Under the pieces are notes generated by a model, which saw only the letters and a program-made list of their open reading frames with translations, had not been told where the DNA came from and did no database searches. The position numbers were made by a program, and so were the translations under genes. From NCBI GenBank assembly GCA_902594405.1, contig CACJMB010000002.1, forward strand, positions 1 to 64,000: DNA of 64,000 nt. Direction: 5' to 3'. Each line of letters begins with the position of its first letter. Position 1 is the first letter of the stretch. The DNA comes from an uncultured Pelagibacteraceae bacterium. GTDB taxonomy: Bacteria > Pseudomonadota > Alphaproteobacteria > Pelagibacterales > Pelagibacteraceae. Below are positions 1 to 8,954 of the stretch, piece by piece.

Positions 1-548
1 GCTTAGTAAACAACACTAATATTAGGAATATAAATTATGTAAATAATATTCATACTAAATTTTATAATGATTATTTTCTTCAAAATAAAAATGTAAATTT
101 TATGAAATTTAAAAAGGTAATAAATTTAAAATCAAAGTTTTTTTTGTTTAATATCTCACAAAAGCACATTAATAATATTTACAAAAAATGTAAGCAATTA
201 GATTCCTTAATACAAATTAGAAAAAAAAATTTCAGCGATTTGAGAAATAAAATAGTTGCACTAAAAAAAAAGAACGTAATTATACCAAAAATGGTTAAAG
301 GAGAAGTTCCATGGAGATTAAATATTTTTTTTAAAGATTTTTATAAGAGAGACTATCTTTTAAAAGCACTTCTTGAAGAAAAAATTAATGTTAGTAGCTG
401 GTATTCAGGTTTAGATTTGTTCTTTTATAAAAATCTAAACCTTAAAAACTCAGATTTACATTCAAAAAGCATTTTAAATCTTTGGATAAATAATAAATGT
501 GATAAAGCATATCAAAAAAAAATAATAAAATTTATAAATTTGCTATGA
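1..548 (+). CDS. DegT/DnrJ/EryC1-family PLP aminotransferase, C-terminal part (5' end outside window)
   Basis: The frame is open from the left edge: 33 sense codons precede the ATG used by the ORF track at 102, so the true start lies outside the window. The visible ~181 residues resemble the C-terminal domain of DegT/DnrJ/EryC1/StrS sugar aminotransferases, with a PWRLNIFF strand, a KRDYLLKALLEEKINVSSWY segment (the family's 'shorter/longer residue then Y' region) and a late NLWI strand. The PLP lysine would lie upstream and cannot be checked. Such enzymes transaminate nucleotide-linked keto sugars. The stop overlaps the next start (ATGA), so it is translationally coupled to the carbamoyltransferase. 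Family assignment rests only on the C-terminal pattern. Confidence 0.55.
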   Translation, partial: LVNNTNIRNINYVNNIHTKFYNDYFLQNKNVNFMKFKKVINLKSKFFLFNISQKHINNIYKKCKQLDSLIQIRKKNFSDLRNKIVALKKKNVIIPKMVKGEVPWRLNIFFKDFYKRDYLLKALLEEKINVSSWYSGLDLFFYKNLNLKNSDLHSKSILNLWINNKCDKAYQKKIIKFINLL

Positions 549-2338
549 AAATTCTCTCTTTATATACTAGTCTTCCAAGTTCAGTTGCAATAATAGATAA
601 TAATAGATTAATAGCAGCAGTGAATGAAGAAAGATTTACGAGAATAAAGAATGACGAAAGTTTTCCAGTTAATTCTATAAATTATTGTTTAAATGAGGCT
701 GGAATAAAACCAAAAGATTTAGATGGTGTAGCTTTAGCTAGTTTTATCTCACCTTTTGATGACAATCTTGTAAGAAAAAGCCAGTGGAGTGTGAATGATT
801 ACTTGCAAGAACAAAGTTTAAGGTGGAAACCTTATCTAGTTGATAAAACAATAAGTGAACCAAAATCATTATTGGAAATATTTCCTAATAAGATTGATTT
901 AAATCAATATCCCAGTGAATACTGGAAAAAAAATTATAAAGATCCAAAGAGAAATGAAAAACATTGGACAAATAGAATAGATCTTGTTTCTGAATTTTTA
1001 GGAATAAGCAAAGATAAAATAAAAAGAATTGATCACCATAAAGCACATGCGTATTATTCGTATTATACATCTAATCTTATAGGTAAAAAAGTTTTGGCTC
1101 TTACTGCTGATGGAATGGGAGATGGTGTAAACGCTACAATAAATACATTTGATAAAAATAGATTTTTTAAAAGACACTTTTCAACAAATAAATGTTCAAT
1201 AGCAAGAATTTATAGATATATGACGCTCCTATTAGGTATGAAGCCGAATGAGCATGAATATAAAGTTATGGGATTAGCTCCTTATGGTAAAGAAAAATAT
1301 TCCCAACAAGCCTACAAAATCTTTTCGGATACATTAAGGGTCTCTGGTACAAAATTTGTATGGAATATTGAACCCACAGATAGTTATTATTGGTTCAAGG
1401 AAAAATTAGAGGGATATCGTTTTGATAGTATAGCCTGGGGATTACAAAGATGGGTAGAGGAATTATTAGAAACATGGACGCTAAATTGTATGAAAAAATA
1501 CAATACATATAACGTAATATACTCTGGTGGAGTTGCTATGAACATTAAAGCAATGGGTAAGCTTGCGGAAATTAAAAAATTGAAAAAATTATTTGTTGGT
1601 GGTTCTGCTAGCGATGAGTCTTTGTGTATTAGTTCGGCAATATGTTTAAGAGAAGATATGCTTAAAGATAAAAAAGATTTTAAAAGAATAACAAATTTAT
1701 ATTTAGGACCATCTTCAAGTTATGAGGAAGAGAATAAAATAGTAAAAAAATTAGATAAAAAAAAATACAAAATAGTTTTTGGTACAAATGAGAATTTAAT
1801 TGTAAAAAAATTACTTGAGGGAAAAATCATTGGAAGATGTGTTGGAAGGATGGAGTTTGGGCAAAGAGCTTTAGGAAATAGATCTATTTTAGCAGACCCA
1901 AGAAACATTTTAATTAAAGAAAAAATTAATGCTGCAATAAAAAATAGAGATTTTTGGATGCCGTTTGCTCCAATAATTTTAGACAAAGTTTCAAAAAAAT
2001 ATATAGAAAACCCAAAAAATTTGGAATCACCTTTCATGACAATTGGTTTTAAAACTACTAAAAAAGGATACGAAAATATGATAGCAGCAAGTCATATTGC
2101 TGATAAATCAGCAAGACCACAAATTCTTAAAAAGAAAGATAATTTTAAATTATATAATTTAATAAACAAGTTTTATGAAAAAAGTGGCTGTGGTGCTTTG
2201 TTGAATACTAGTTTTAATCTACATGGTTATCCTATCGTAAATACCCCAAAAGATGCTTTTTATGTTTTTAAAAATAGTGATTTAGATATTTTAATTTTAA
2301 ACAACTTTATGATCTTTAAAAATGATAAGAAAAAATAG
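545..2338 (+). CDS. Carbamoyltransferase, NodU/CmcH family
   Basis: The 597 residues match the usual length of NodU/CmcH/TobZ O-carbamoyltransferases, which move a carbamoyl group from carbamoyl phosphate, via carbamoyl-AMP, to a sugar or antibiotic hydroxyl. The N-terminal Kae1-like ASKHA domain is recognisable: NEERFTRIKND near residue 27, metal/substrate histidines in DHHKAHAYY near 163, the nucleotide-binding TADGMGDG near 187 and SGGVAMNIK near 326. The C-terminal domain carries the family hallmark EFGQRALGNRSILADPR near 436-452. It overlaps the upstream aminotransferase by 4 nt and the downstream methyltransferase by 17 nt, so it probably works in one operon decorating a surface glycan. 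Acceptor sugar unknown. Confidence 0.9.
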   Translation: MKILSLYTSLPSSVAIIDNNRLIAAVNEERFTRIKNDESFPVNSINYCLNEAGIKPKDLDGVALASFISPFDDNLVRKSQWSVNDYLQEQSLRWKPYLVDKTISEPKSLLEIFPNKIDLNQYPSEYWKKNYKDPKRNEKHWTNRIDLVSEFLGISKDKIKRIDHHKAHAYYSYYTSNLIGKKVLALTADGMGDGVNATINTFDKNRFFKRHFSTNKCSIARIYRYMTLLLGMKPNEHEYKVMGLAPYGKEKYSQQAYKIFSDTLRVSGTKFVWNIEPTDSYYWFKEKLEGYRFDSIAWGLQRWVEELLETWTLNCMKKYNTYNVIYSGGVAMNIKAMGKLAEIKKLKKLFVGGSASDESLCISSAICLREDMLKDKKDFKRITNLYLGPSSSYEEENKIVKKLDKKKYKIVFGTNENLIVKKLLEGKIIGRCVGRMEFGQRALGNRSILADPRNILIKEKINAAIKNRDFWMPFAPIILDKVSKKYIENPKNLESPFMTIGFKTTKKGYENMIAASHIADKSARPQILKKKDNFKLYNLINKFYEKSGCGALLNTSFNLHGYPIVNTPKDAFYVFKNSDLDILILNNFMIFKNDKKK

Positions 2339-3542
2339 AGAAAAAAATTGGCAAAAAAAAGTTCTCAGAGATTTTAAAAAAAAAAGTCCATCAAAAGTAA
2401 AAATAGAGAATAAATCAACTTTTAAAAAATATATTCAAAATCATCTAAATTTATTCAACGAAAATCTAAAATTTCCTGTTGAATTATTTCATAAGAAGAA
2501 AGTTTTAGATCTTGGATGTGGAACGGGTGAAGTCGATATAGTTTTAAATTATTTTGGAGCCAAATGTTATGGAATTGATTTTAATCAATTGTCTATAGAT
2601 AGAGCAAATAGTCTTAAAAAAAAGTATAATGTTAAAAATGTTTCCTTTAAAAATTTAAGTATTGAAGATTATAAGGTTAAAAAAAATTTTTTTGATATCT
2701 CAATTTCCTTTGGAGTAATTGCACATGTTTATAATAGAGAGAAGTTGTTTGAAAAATTAGTTAAATCTACAAAAAAAAATGGATATATTATTTTGGGTTA
2801 TGTTGAAGATGCAGGACTGATCCAGAGATTGCTTCATAGGGCTATAGTTAGGAAATTAAGCAATAATAATGAAAAAAATATCTTTTCTTTAGCCAAAAAA
2901 CTTTTTGCGGAGCATATTCAAAGATCAATTAAATATGGTCTTAGAACAGAAGATGGAATAATTAATGATTACTTAGTAAATCAGGCATATGTAGGTCTTT
3001 CAATGAAAGAAATTATGAAATGGCAGAAAAAATTTAATTTAAAATTTTATTCAAAAAGTCCTGACGCATCTTTTCCTCTAAGAGTTGATCCTGGTTTCCA
3101 AACTTCAAAACTTAATGATAAAATAAATAAAGAGTTCTATGCGATTTCAAGCTTAAGATCAATTTTCGCACAAAAACCAGACTCTGAGGTTTTTTATGAT
3201 ATGATAAAAAGTGATAAAAACTTAATTCAAAATGATATAAATAAATTTGTAAACATAATTTATAAACAGCTTCAAAAAAAGAATAATACTGTTAGTAAAA
3301 AAGAGTTGAAACAAATAAGTAACTACCAAAAAAGAATATCAAAAAAAATAACCAAAATTAGTAATTTAATAAAAGATCACTCCATTCATAATTTTGAGAG
3401 ACTCAGTAAGGAAATTACCAGTATACTAAATGAAATATCAAGAAAAAATTTTTCATTTAATTCCTTAAATAAAAAGACTAAGTATTTATTCAAGGGTTAT
3501 AATGGTCTCGGTACGTCGTATATAGTTTTTAAAAAACAATGA
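2322..3542 (+). CDS. Class I SAM-dependent methyltransferase (paralogue of the gene at 4474)
   Basis: A 406-residue protein with a Rossmann methyltransferase domain. Motif I is VLDLGCGTGE near residue 61, followed by an acidic end of strand 2 (YGIDFN near 85). The C-terminal half (from about 200) is a long Lys/Asn-rich extension ending in a FKGYNGLGTSYIVF motif. It is clearly paralogous to the protein encoded at 4474: both start with a KxSPSK...EN element, have a LHR..I...LS segment after the catalytic domain, and share the FKGYNG ending. The flanking genes overlap it. Probably O- or N-methylates a glycan or precursor; the substrate cannot be read from sequence. Confidence 0.8.
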   Translation: MIRKNREKNWQKKVLRDFKKKSPSKVKIENKSTFKKYIQNHLNLFNENLKFPVELFHKKKVLDLGCGTGEVDIVLNYFGAKCYGIDFNQLSIDRANSLKKKYNVKNVSFKNLSIEDYKVKKNFFDISISFGVIAHVYNREKLFEKLVKSTKKNGYIILGYVEDAGLIQRLLHRAIVRKLSNNNEKNIFSLAKKLFAEHIQRSIKYGLRTEDGIINDYLVNQAYVGLSMKEIMKWQKKFNLKFYSKSPDASFPLRVDPGFQTSKLNDKINKEFYAISSLRSIFAQKPDSEVFYDMIKSDKNLIQNDINKFVNIIYKQLQKKNNTVSKKELKQISNYQKRISKKITKISNLIKDHSIHNFERLSKEITSILNEISRKNFSFNSLNKKTKYLFKGYNGLGTSYIVFKKQ

Positions 3543-4477
3543 GTTGTTCGTTTTCATTTTTAAGGCTTTGGAATTACTTAAATATTTATTTTTTAAAACC
3601 TTTCGATGCAGTAAATGACACAATAACTTCTGACTTATTGCTAAAATTAAATTGGAGGAAAAATTATATTGAAATTGGTTCTGGTGATGGAATGTTTAGC
3701 TATATTATGCATGGTAATTCTTTTCCAATATGGTTTGATAGATATTTAAATGTTAATTTAAAAAATAAAAATATTTTTAAAACTAATAGTGAAATAAAAT
3801 TTCCAAAAATTATAAAAAAGAAATTCAACATTTCACCTAAATTAAGTATTGATGCACGTCCACATCATGTAGAAGCTATCAGAAAAATTAAATTTTCAAA
3901 AAGTAGCCAGTGTATGAATTATGAAAATTTAAATATTAAGAGAAATACAGAAAATTTAATCTTTTTTTATACTCCTCATGGATTAAAAAATTATAGTTTA
4001 TCCTTTGAAAAAGCTTCAAAATGTCTAAAAAAAAATGGAAAAATTTTAGTCCTTTTATTTTTAAATAATGTAAAAAAAAATTTTATTTTTTATAAATTAA
4101 AAAAAAACTCCAAAGGTAATTTAAAAAATTATTTTAAAAATATGGATAATGGTCGTTATTCTGAAACTAATAAAATTTCTAAAACCTTTTATTCTTGGAC
4201 TAAATTATTTAAAAAAAATAATTTAATTATCTCAAATTATTATACAGGGTTAAGCCCAATGGCATGGAAAATATACGATATTCAAACAAGACCACTTTTA
4301 AAAATATTAATTAAATTCTATTCTTTATTTCCATTATTTATAAGAACAATTTTTAAATTTTTTTTTATGATATTTTTTTATCCGTTTTTATGTTTGACTT
4401 ATATATTATGTTCAAATATTAGTCCTAATCATTATAATAATAATTGTTATGTAGTTTTTGAATTAAAAAAAAAATGA
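3539..4477 (+). CDS. Methyltransferase-like protein with hydrophobic C-terminal region
   Basis: 312 residues. YIEIGSGDGMFSY near residue 43 is a good class I methyltransferase motif I. The following DRYLNVNL segment occupies the motif II position. A middle stretch, NLIFFYTPHGLKNY, fits strand 4, where the catalytic domain usually reports its active-site loop. Around residues 255-285 there is a strongly hydrophobic Phe-rich stretch (FIRTIFKFFFMIFFYPFLCL), suggesting membrane attachment. It starts inside the last codons of the preceding methyltransferase (ATGA) and ends by overlapping the next one, so three methyltransferases are translationally coupled. It is not obviously related to its neighbours beyond the fold; substrate unknown. 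Confidence 0.6.
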   Translation: MSCSFSFLRLWNYLNIYFLKPFDAVNDTITSDLLLKLNWRKNYIEIGSGDGMFSYIMHGNSFPIWFDRYLNVNLKNKNIFKTNSEIKFPKIIKKKFNISPKLSIDARPHHVEAIRKIKFSKSSQCMNYENLNIKRNTENLIFFYTPHGLKNYSLSFEKASKCLKKNGKILVLLFLNNVKKNFIFYKLKKNSKGNLKNYFKNMDNGRYSETNKISKTFYSWTKLFKKNNLIISNYYTGLSPMAWKIYDIQTRPLLKILIKFYSLFPLFIRTIFKFFFMIFFYPFLCLTYILCSNISPNHYNNNCYVVFELKKK

Positions 4478-5703
4478 AAAAATTGAATTTAAGATCAAAA
4501 AAAATAGAGCAAGAAGTTTTAAAAAATTATAAAATTAATAGTCCTTCTAAGTTACCCCTTGAAAATAAAAAATATTTTAAAGAATATATCTTAAAAAGAG
4601 AAAAATTATTTAGAGATTGTTTAAAACTTCCAAAAGAGGTTTTCAAAAATAAAAAAATTTTAGATTTTGGTAGCGGTACTGGAGAACATGATATTTTATA
4701 TGCTCAATGGGGAGGCAAACTTGACCTTGTTGAGATAAATCCTATTTCTGTAAATCAAACAAAAAAATATTTTAAAATCTTCAAATTAGACAAAAAAATA
4801 AACAAAATATCCAATACATCAATATTTGATTATTCTTCTAAACAAAAATATGACATTGTAATCTCAGAAGGTGTTTTGCACCATACAAATAATCCTAAAT
4901 TAGGTTTTGATAAATTAATTAAAAATCTCAAGAAAGATGGGTTTTGTATTCTTCAATTAGCCTTCGATTATTCACATTTTCAAAGGAGTTTACATAGATA
5001 TATAATTAATTATTTGTCTATAAATAACTCTAGCTCAAATGTTGTAAAAATATGCAATAAACTATTTAGTGAAACAATTAATAGAGCTCTAAAATTTGGA
5101 GGAAGATCAAAAAAACAAATAATATATGACTTTTATACTAACCCAAAACATAAAGGTATTAACTTAGGCGATATTTTTAAGTGGTTTAAAAAAAATAACG
5201 TAAAATATTATTCAAGCTATCCGTCTATAGAACCTGAAGGATTAATAAATGGCTTACACACAAATGTTGCAAACGAATTTATAAATTCATTCCCTTCAAT
5301 GACTGTATTTCAATCAATAAATTTTCTATTAGCTTCAATGAATGATGAAATGTATTTCAAAAAAATAATTAAAGACTCTCAAAAAAACGCAAAAATGTGG
5401 TCTAAATTTATGAAAAATTCTAATTTAGGAGATTTTGAGAATAAAAAATATAATTTTAAAAAATATAATTTAAATAAAAATTTAAATGATTATTTAAATA
5501 ATCTTGAAAAAATATTAAGAAATCGAAATGATTTACAAATCAAAAGTATTAAAATATTTACACAGGAATTTAATAAATTAAATAAAGTTTTACTCACAAA
5601 GGATATTAACAAAATAAAGTTAACTATAAATCAATTTAAGCTTTTATTTAAAGGATATAATGGAGTTCCAAGTAATTATATAGTTGGTTATAAAACAAAA
5701 TGA
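4474..5703 (+). CDS. Class I SAM-dependent methyltransferase (paralogue of the gene at 2322)
   Basis: 409 residues. Motif I, ILDFGSGTGEHD, lies near residue 61, exactly where the paralogue at 2322 has its motif; SEGVLHHTNNP near 130 is a typical motif of the strand-4/loop region. The protein shares with the 2322 product the N-terminal SPSKLPLENK element, the QRSLHRYIINYLS segment, a GGRS...I..D.Y region and the FKGYNGVPSNYIV terminus, so the two arose by duplication or came together as divergent partners. The start overlaps the preceding stop (ATGA) and its own stop overlaps the following dioxygenase start. Likely a glycan or precursor methyltransferase; substrate unknown. Confidence 0.8.
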   Translation: MKKLNLRSKKIEQEVLKNYKINSPSKLPLENKKYFKEYILKREKLFRDCLKLPKEVFKNKKILDFGSGTGEHDILYAQWGGKLDLVEINPISVNQTKKYFKIFKLDKKINKISNTSIFDYSSKQKYDIVISEGVLHHTNNPKLGFDKLIKNLKKDGFCILQLAFDYSHFQRSLHRYIINYLSINNSSSNVVKICNKLFSETINRALKFGGRSKKQIIYDFYTNPKHKGINLGDIFKWFKKNNVKYYSSYPSIEPEGLINGLHTNVANEFINSFPSMTVFQSINFLLASMNDEMYFKKIIKDSQKNAKMWSKFMKNSNLGDFENKKYNFKKYNLNKNLNDYLNNLEKILRNRNDLQIKSIKIFTQEFNKLNKVLLTKDINKIKLTINQFKLLFKGYNGVPSNYIVGYKTK

Positions 5704-6437
5704 AAAAAAAAAAATTAATAAATAAAGGATATGTAAGTCACCACCTACTTAGTAATGATCAAATAAAAATTATTAAAAAAAAAATCATTTATTATTATGA
5801 TCTCAAAAAAAAAATAAATTATAACAAAAAAATTTGCAAACTTTATAATAAAGATCCTATTAAAGCAGGAAACAGGTATGACTTGTTAAATTTAGATTTA
5901 GATATACAGGCTATTTTTTATTCTAAAAGCGTTGTGAACAAAATAAAAAAATTATTTTCTAATAAGAATTCTGCAAAACAAATACATGTGGGTATTGCTG
6001 ATTTTCAAATTTTAGTAATGTTGCCAAACACAAAAAAAGAATATCTAGGTTGGCACCAAGATTCAGCATACTTTGAATACTCTAGCAAATTACATAGTAA
6101 TCTAGTTGTGTGGACACCAATTTCTATGACAAGTAAAAAAGTAAATGGATCTCTGGATTTAATTGAACAAAGCAATAAAAAAGGTCTAATTAAACATGAG
6201 GAAAATTTAATTAAGAAAAGAAAAAAAGTATCTTTAAATAAAAGGGGTCGTTATTTTATTAATGAAAATAAAATAAATATAAAAAATAAAATTAATATTA
6301 AGATAGAGTCAGGGAAATCATTAATTTTTGATGCAAATATGATTCACAGAACTTCTCAAGACCATAAAAAATCAGAAGATATTAGATTTACATTAATTGC
6401 AAGGTATAAGTGCCTTAATAAATTAATGATAAACTAG
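5700..6437 (+). CDS. Phytanoyl-CoA dioxygenase (PhyH)-family Fe(II)/2OG oxygenase
   Basis: 245 residues, typical for small bacterial PhyH proteins. The iron-binding facial triad is visible: GWHQDSAYF near residue 118 supplies His and Asp, and MIHRTSQDH near 214 supplies the distal His. The following DIRFTLIARY contains the Arg expected to bind 2-oxoglutarate. NLVVWTPISMTSKKVNGSL, between them, is the usual PhyH jelly-roll core strand pattern. The enzyme would hydroxylate a small molecule or sugar precursor. It is coupled to the methyltransferase upstream by an ATGA overlap. After it, a 69-nt gap precedes the next gene. Substrate not predictable. Confidence 0.8.
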   Translation: MKKKKLINKGYVSHHLLSNDQIKIIKKKIIYYYDLKKKINYNKKICKLYNKDPIKAGNRYDLLNLDLDIQAIFYSKSVVNKIKKLFSNKNSAKQIHVGIADFQILVMLPNTKKEYLGWHQDSAYFEYSSKLHSNLVVWTPISMTSKKVNGSLDLIEQSNKKGLIKHEENLIKKRKKVSLNKRGRYFINENKINIKNKINIKIESGKSLIFDANMIHRTSQDHKKSEDIRFTLIARYKCLNKLMIN

Positions 6438-6506
6438 AATATATAATGTCATCATGCAATAAATTGTGCTTAATATTGTAGTTTAGGTAAAAAATTTAGA
6501 AATAAA

Positions 6507-8063
6507 ATGGTCTCAAGAAATATAATAATAAAAAATAAATCAATTTATAGAAGAAGAAAAAAATTAAATGAATTTGCAAAGACTAAATTTGAGCAACTGT
6601 TTGAGATATTTTTGGAAGTATACAAAAAAAAGTATAAAGATGTAGATGATAAATATTTAAAATTTATTGGTTTTCAGTCAATACAACTTATTTCTGGTGC
6701 GTTATGTTATTTTCCATATTTAAGTTTTAAAAAGAATTCAAAAGTCGTTGAAATTTGTCATTCAGGAAGTCGAGATCTTTTGGAAAGTGCTGATGATTTA
6801 AAAATTTTAGATAACATTAATATTTTATCAGAAAGAAATAAACTAGATTTTAATTTTGAAAGTAAAATAAGAACTTCAGAATCTAAAGAACAAAAACTTG
6901 ACTTTTTTGTCTCAATATTTCTTAAATTAGTAGATATTATACCTCTTAAAAAAAAAGTTTATACTGATGTTATTGATTTAAGATTTTACTTAAATATTAT
7001 TAAAAAAGGAATCAAGCCAGTATTTATTAATTCCAATTCTTTCAAGAGACTCAAAATTTGCAAATTTGACTCAGATCTTCGTAATAGTCTTTATGAGGAT
7101 GCAAAACAGATTTATGCAAATAATAAAAATGCATATAAAGCATTAAATTTATTAGATATTTTTGTTTTGTTTGCAAATTTACCAATTAATATAGTGGAAA
7201 ATTTTAATTTATTAAAACAACAATCAGAATTACCTCAAAAAAATATTATTAAGAAAATTTTAGTAACTCAAATTCTATCTCGAAAAGACGAGATAAACTT
7301 TTGGATTGCTGGACAGATTCACAAAAATAACACACCTTTAGAAATAATCCAACATGGAGCTGGATATTTTATATTACATTATGATGCTCAAATAGATATT
7401 GAAACAGAACTTGCTGAAAAATTTTACTGCTGGGCCAAAAAATCACCTCCAAAATTTGAGCAATATTCTATTACTAGATCATTTAACAAATATAATAAAA
7501 AAAAATATGATTTATTATTAATTCCAAATGATTGGTCATATTTGTATTCAATTAAAAGTGGACCATTTGGAGATTTAATAGACAAGAACAGAAGTGAAAA
7601 TATTAATTTTTTAAAAAATTTAAAATTTACAGATAATTATTTAATTAAAAGTCCACCCACAACTTATATGGGTTATATAGAAAATATAACTAAAAATAAT
7701 TTAACGAATAAATTTTCAAATATTTCATTAAAAAAACTAGTTCCTCATTCCAAGATATGTGTTTGTTCTTATCTTGGATCAACTTTTTTTGAGCTTATGG
7801 CAAATGATATTCCATTCATAACATTTTTTAGATACTCTGAGAATTGTTTTAGTGAGGAATTTAGCTCATATACCAAAAAACTAAAAAAATTTAATTTTTT
7901 ATTTTATAATGGTACCTCAGCAGCTAAATTCTTAAACGAAAATCACAATAATTTTTATGAATTATGGGATGATACAGAATTTCTCAATTTTAGAAAAGAG
8001 TTTAAAAGCAAGTGGTGTAAAAAAGAAAAAAATTGGCAAGATATTTTTATTAAAAATATTTAA
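6507..8063 (+). CDS. Surface-carbohydrate transferase-like protein (LIC12162-like)
   Basis: A 518-residue soluble protein that resembles the LIC12162-type transferases of O-antigen clusters, although shorter than the roughly 580-600 residues I associate with that family. The supporting parts are an IIQHGAGYFI motif near residue 280, a KSPPTTYMGYIE segment near 385, and a GT-B-like nucleotide-sugar loop, GSTFFELMANDIPFITFF, near 422, followed by a hydrophobic/acidic helix. No signal peptide or membrane segment. It is preceded by a 69-nt gap and is convergent with the minus-strand PhyH gene. Glycosyltransferase activity is inferred from the C-terminal GT-B pattern and location; the exact family is tentative. 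Confidence 0.5.
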   Translation: MVSRNIIIKNKSIYRRRKKLNEFAKTKFEQLFEIFLEVYKKKYKDVDDKYLKFIGFQSIQLISGALCYFPYLSFKKNSKVVEICHSGSRDLLESADDLKILDNINILSERNKLDFNFESKIRTSESKEQKLDFFVSIFLKLVDIIPLKKKVYTDVIDLRFYLNIIKKGIKPVFINSNSFKRLKICKFDSDLRNSLYEDAKQIYANNKNAYKALNLLDIFVLFANLPINIVENFNLLKQQSELPQKNIIKKILVTQILSRKDEINFWIAGQIHKNNTPLEIIQHGAGYFILHYDAQIDIETELAEKFYCWAKKSPPKFEQYSITRSFNKYNKKKYDLLLIPNDWSYLYSIKSGPFGDLIDKNRSENINFLKNLKFTDNYLIKSPPTTYMGYIENITKNNLTNKFSNISLKKLVPHSKICVCSYLGSTFFELMANDIPFITFFRYSENCFSEEFSSYTKKLKKFNFLFYNGTSAAKFLNENHNNFYELWDDTEFLNFRKEFKSKWCKKEKNWQDIFIKNI

Positions 8064-8083
8064 TCTTTTTAAACTTTTATTAG

Positions 8084-8830
8084 TTAAGAATATATTTTTT
8101 TATGACTATGCTTTACTTTTTTTTTATAGTTTTCCATTCTTCTGAAATCTATTTTAGCATTTTTTTTAACAAAACTTACAGCAACACCAATTCTATTAAA
8201 GTTCGATTTGTTAGCGAAACTGCCATGAATCACTTCAGGATGGTGAATTAAACAATCACCCTTTTTAAGAACTGGAAAAAATTTTTTAAAATTGAGTTTT
8301 TTTAAAATATTATCAGGAATCTTTTGTGAAGATCCTTTTGCAAAAGAAATTTGATGATTAATAGTTCCTAAATTATGAGACTCTTTTAAATAACACAAAC
8401 CCCCATTATTCCTGTTTGATTTGGTTAAAGCAATCCATACATTTAAAGCTTTTGCATTTTCAATATTCCAATAATAGTTATCCTGATGGAAAGGACTCGG
8501 CATTCCAGTTTTTTTTGGTTTTAAGAAAAACTCAATATTTCTTATCTTGAATGAACTACCAAAAATATTTTTCAAGACTGAATAGAGTTTTTTCTTTTTG
8601 ATTAAATACTTGATTTTATTATTTTTATAAAATTCTTGTACATTATGAATAGTATTAATCCTATTATCTTTTGTTTTATGAAAAAATTTCTTATCATTTA
8701 ATTTTTTCAACATAACTTTAACTTTTTCTAAATCTAAAAGTATTTCATTTATCTCATTTATAGAAAATACATCTTTGAGCACAACAAACCCGTCTAAATG
8801 ATAGTTTTTTAAAGAATTTTTATAGTTCAT
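8084..8830 (-). CDS. Phytanoyl-CoA dioxygenase (PhyH)-family Fe(II)/2OG oxygenase
   Basis: 248 residues. The N-terminal YHLDGFVVLKDVFS is the typical PhyH opening. SPFHQDNYYWN near residue 115 provides the HxD iron ligands, and PEVIHGSFANKSNFNRIGV near 200 the distal His and 2OG-binding Arg. ALNVWIALTKSNRNNGGL is the conserved central strand with an N-G-G-L turn. It is a second, divergent copy of the PhyH type found at 5700, not a close duplicate. It is encoded against the direction of its neighbours and shares a 124-nt intergenic region with the divergent ABC transporter. Expected to hydroxylate a small molecule; substrate unknown. Confidence 0.82.
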   Translation of the reverse strand: MNYKNSLKNYHLDGFVVLKDVFSINEINEILLDLEKVKVMLKKLNDKKFFHKTKDNRINTIHNVQEFYKNNKIKYLIKKKKLYSVLKNIFGSSFKIRNIEFFLKPKKTGMPSPFHQDNYYWNIENAKALNVWIALTKSNRNNGGLCYLKESHNLGTINHQISFAKGSSQKIPDNILKKLNFKKFFPVLKKGDCLIHHPEVIHGSFANKSNFNRIGVAVSFVKKNAKIDFRRMENYKKKVKHSHKKIYS

Positions 8831-8954
8831 TAATTATATATATTGATTATAAGTTAATTTTGCAATTTTAAATGCTTTAAGAATAGTATCAAAAGTATTA
8901 AGTATAAAATATTCAATTTATAATTTTTTAAACTTAACAAATATAATATTATAA

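Noticed and set aside
102-104. ATG at 102 as true start of the first gene
   Set aside because: The frame is open to the window edge and the protein matches only the C-terminal domain of its family, so the gene begins outside.
1720-2037. 105-residue minus-strand ORF
   Set aside because: Antisense to the carbamoyltransferase's conserved C-terminal domain.
7957-8145. 62-residue plus-strand ORF across the end of the LIC12162-like gene
   Set aside because: Out-of-frame overlap with two real genes and a low-complexity Phe-rich tail.
8831-8954. Strong divergent promoter between the PhyH and ABC transporter genes
   Set aside because: A TATAAT lies 8 nt before the ABC start, but no -35 element at proper spacing could be chosen with confidence.
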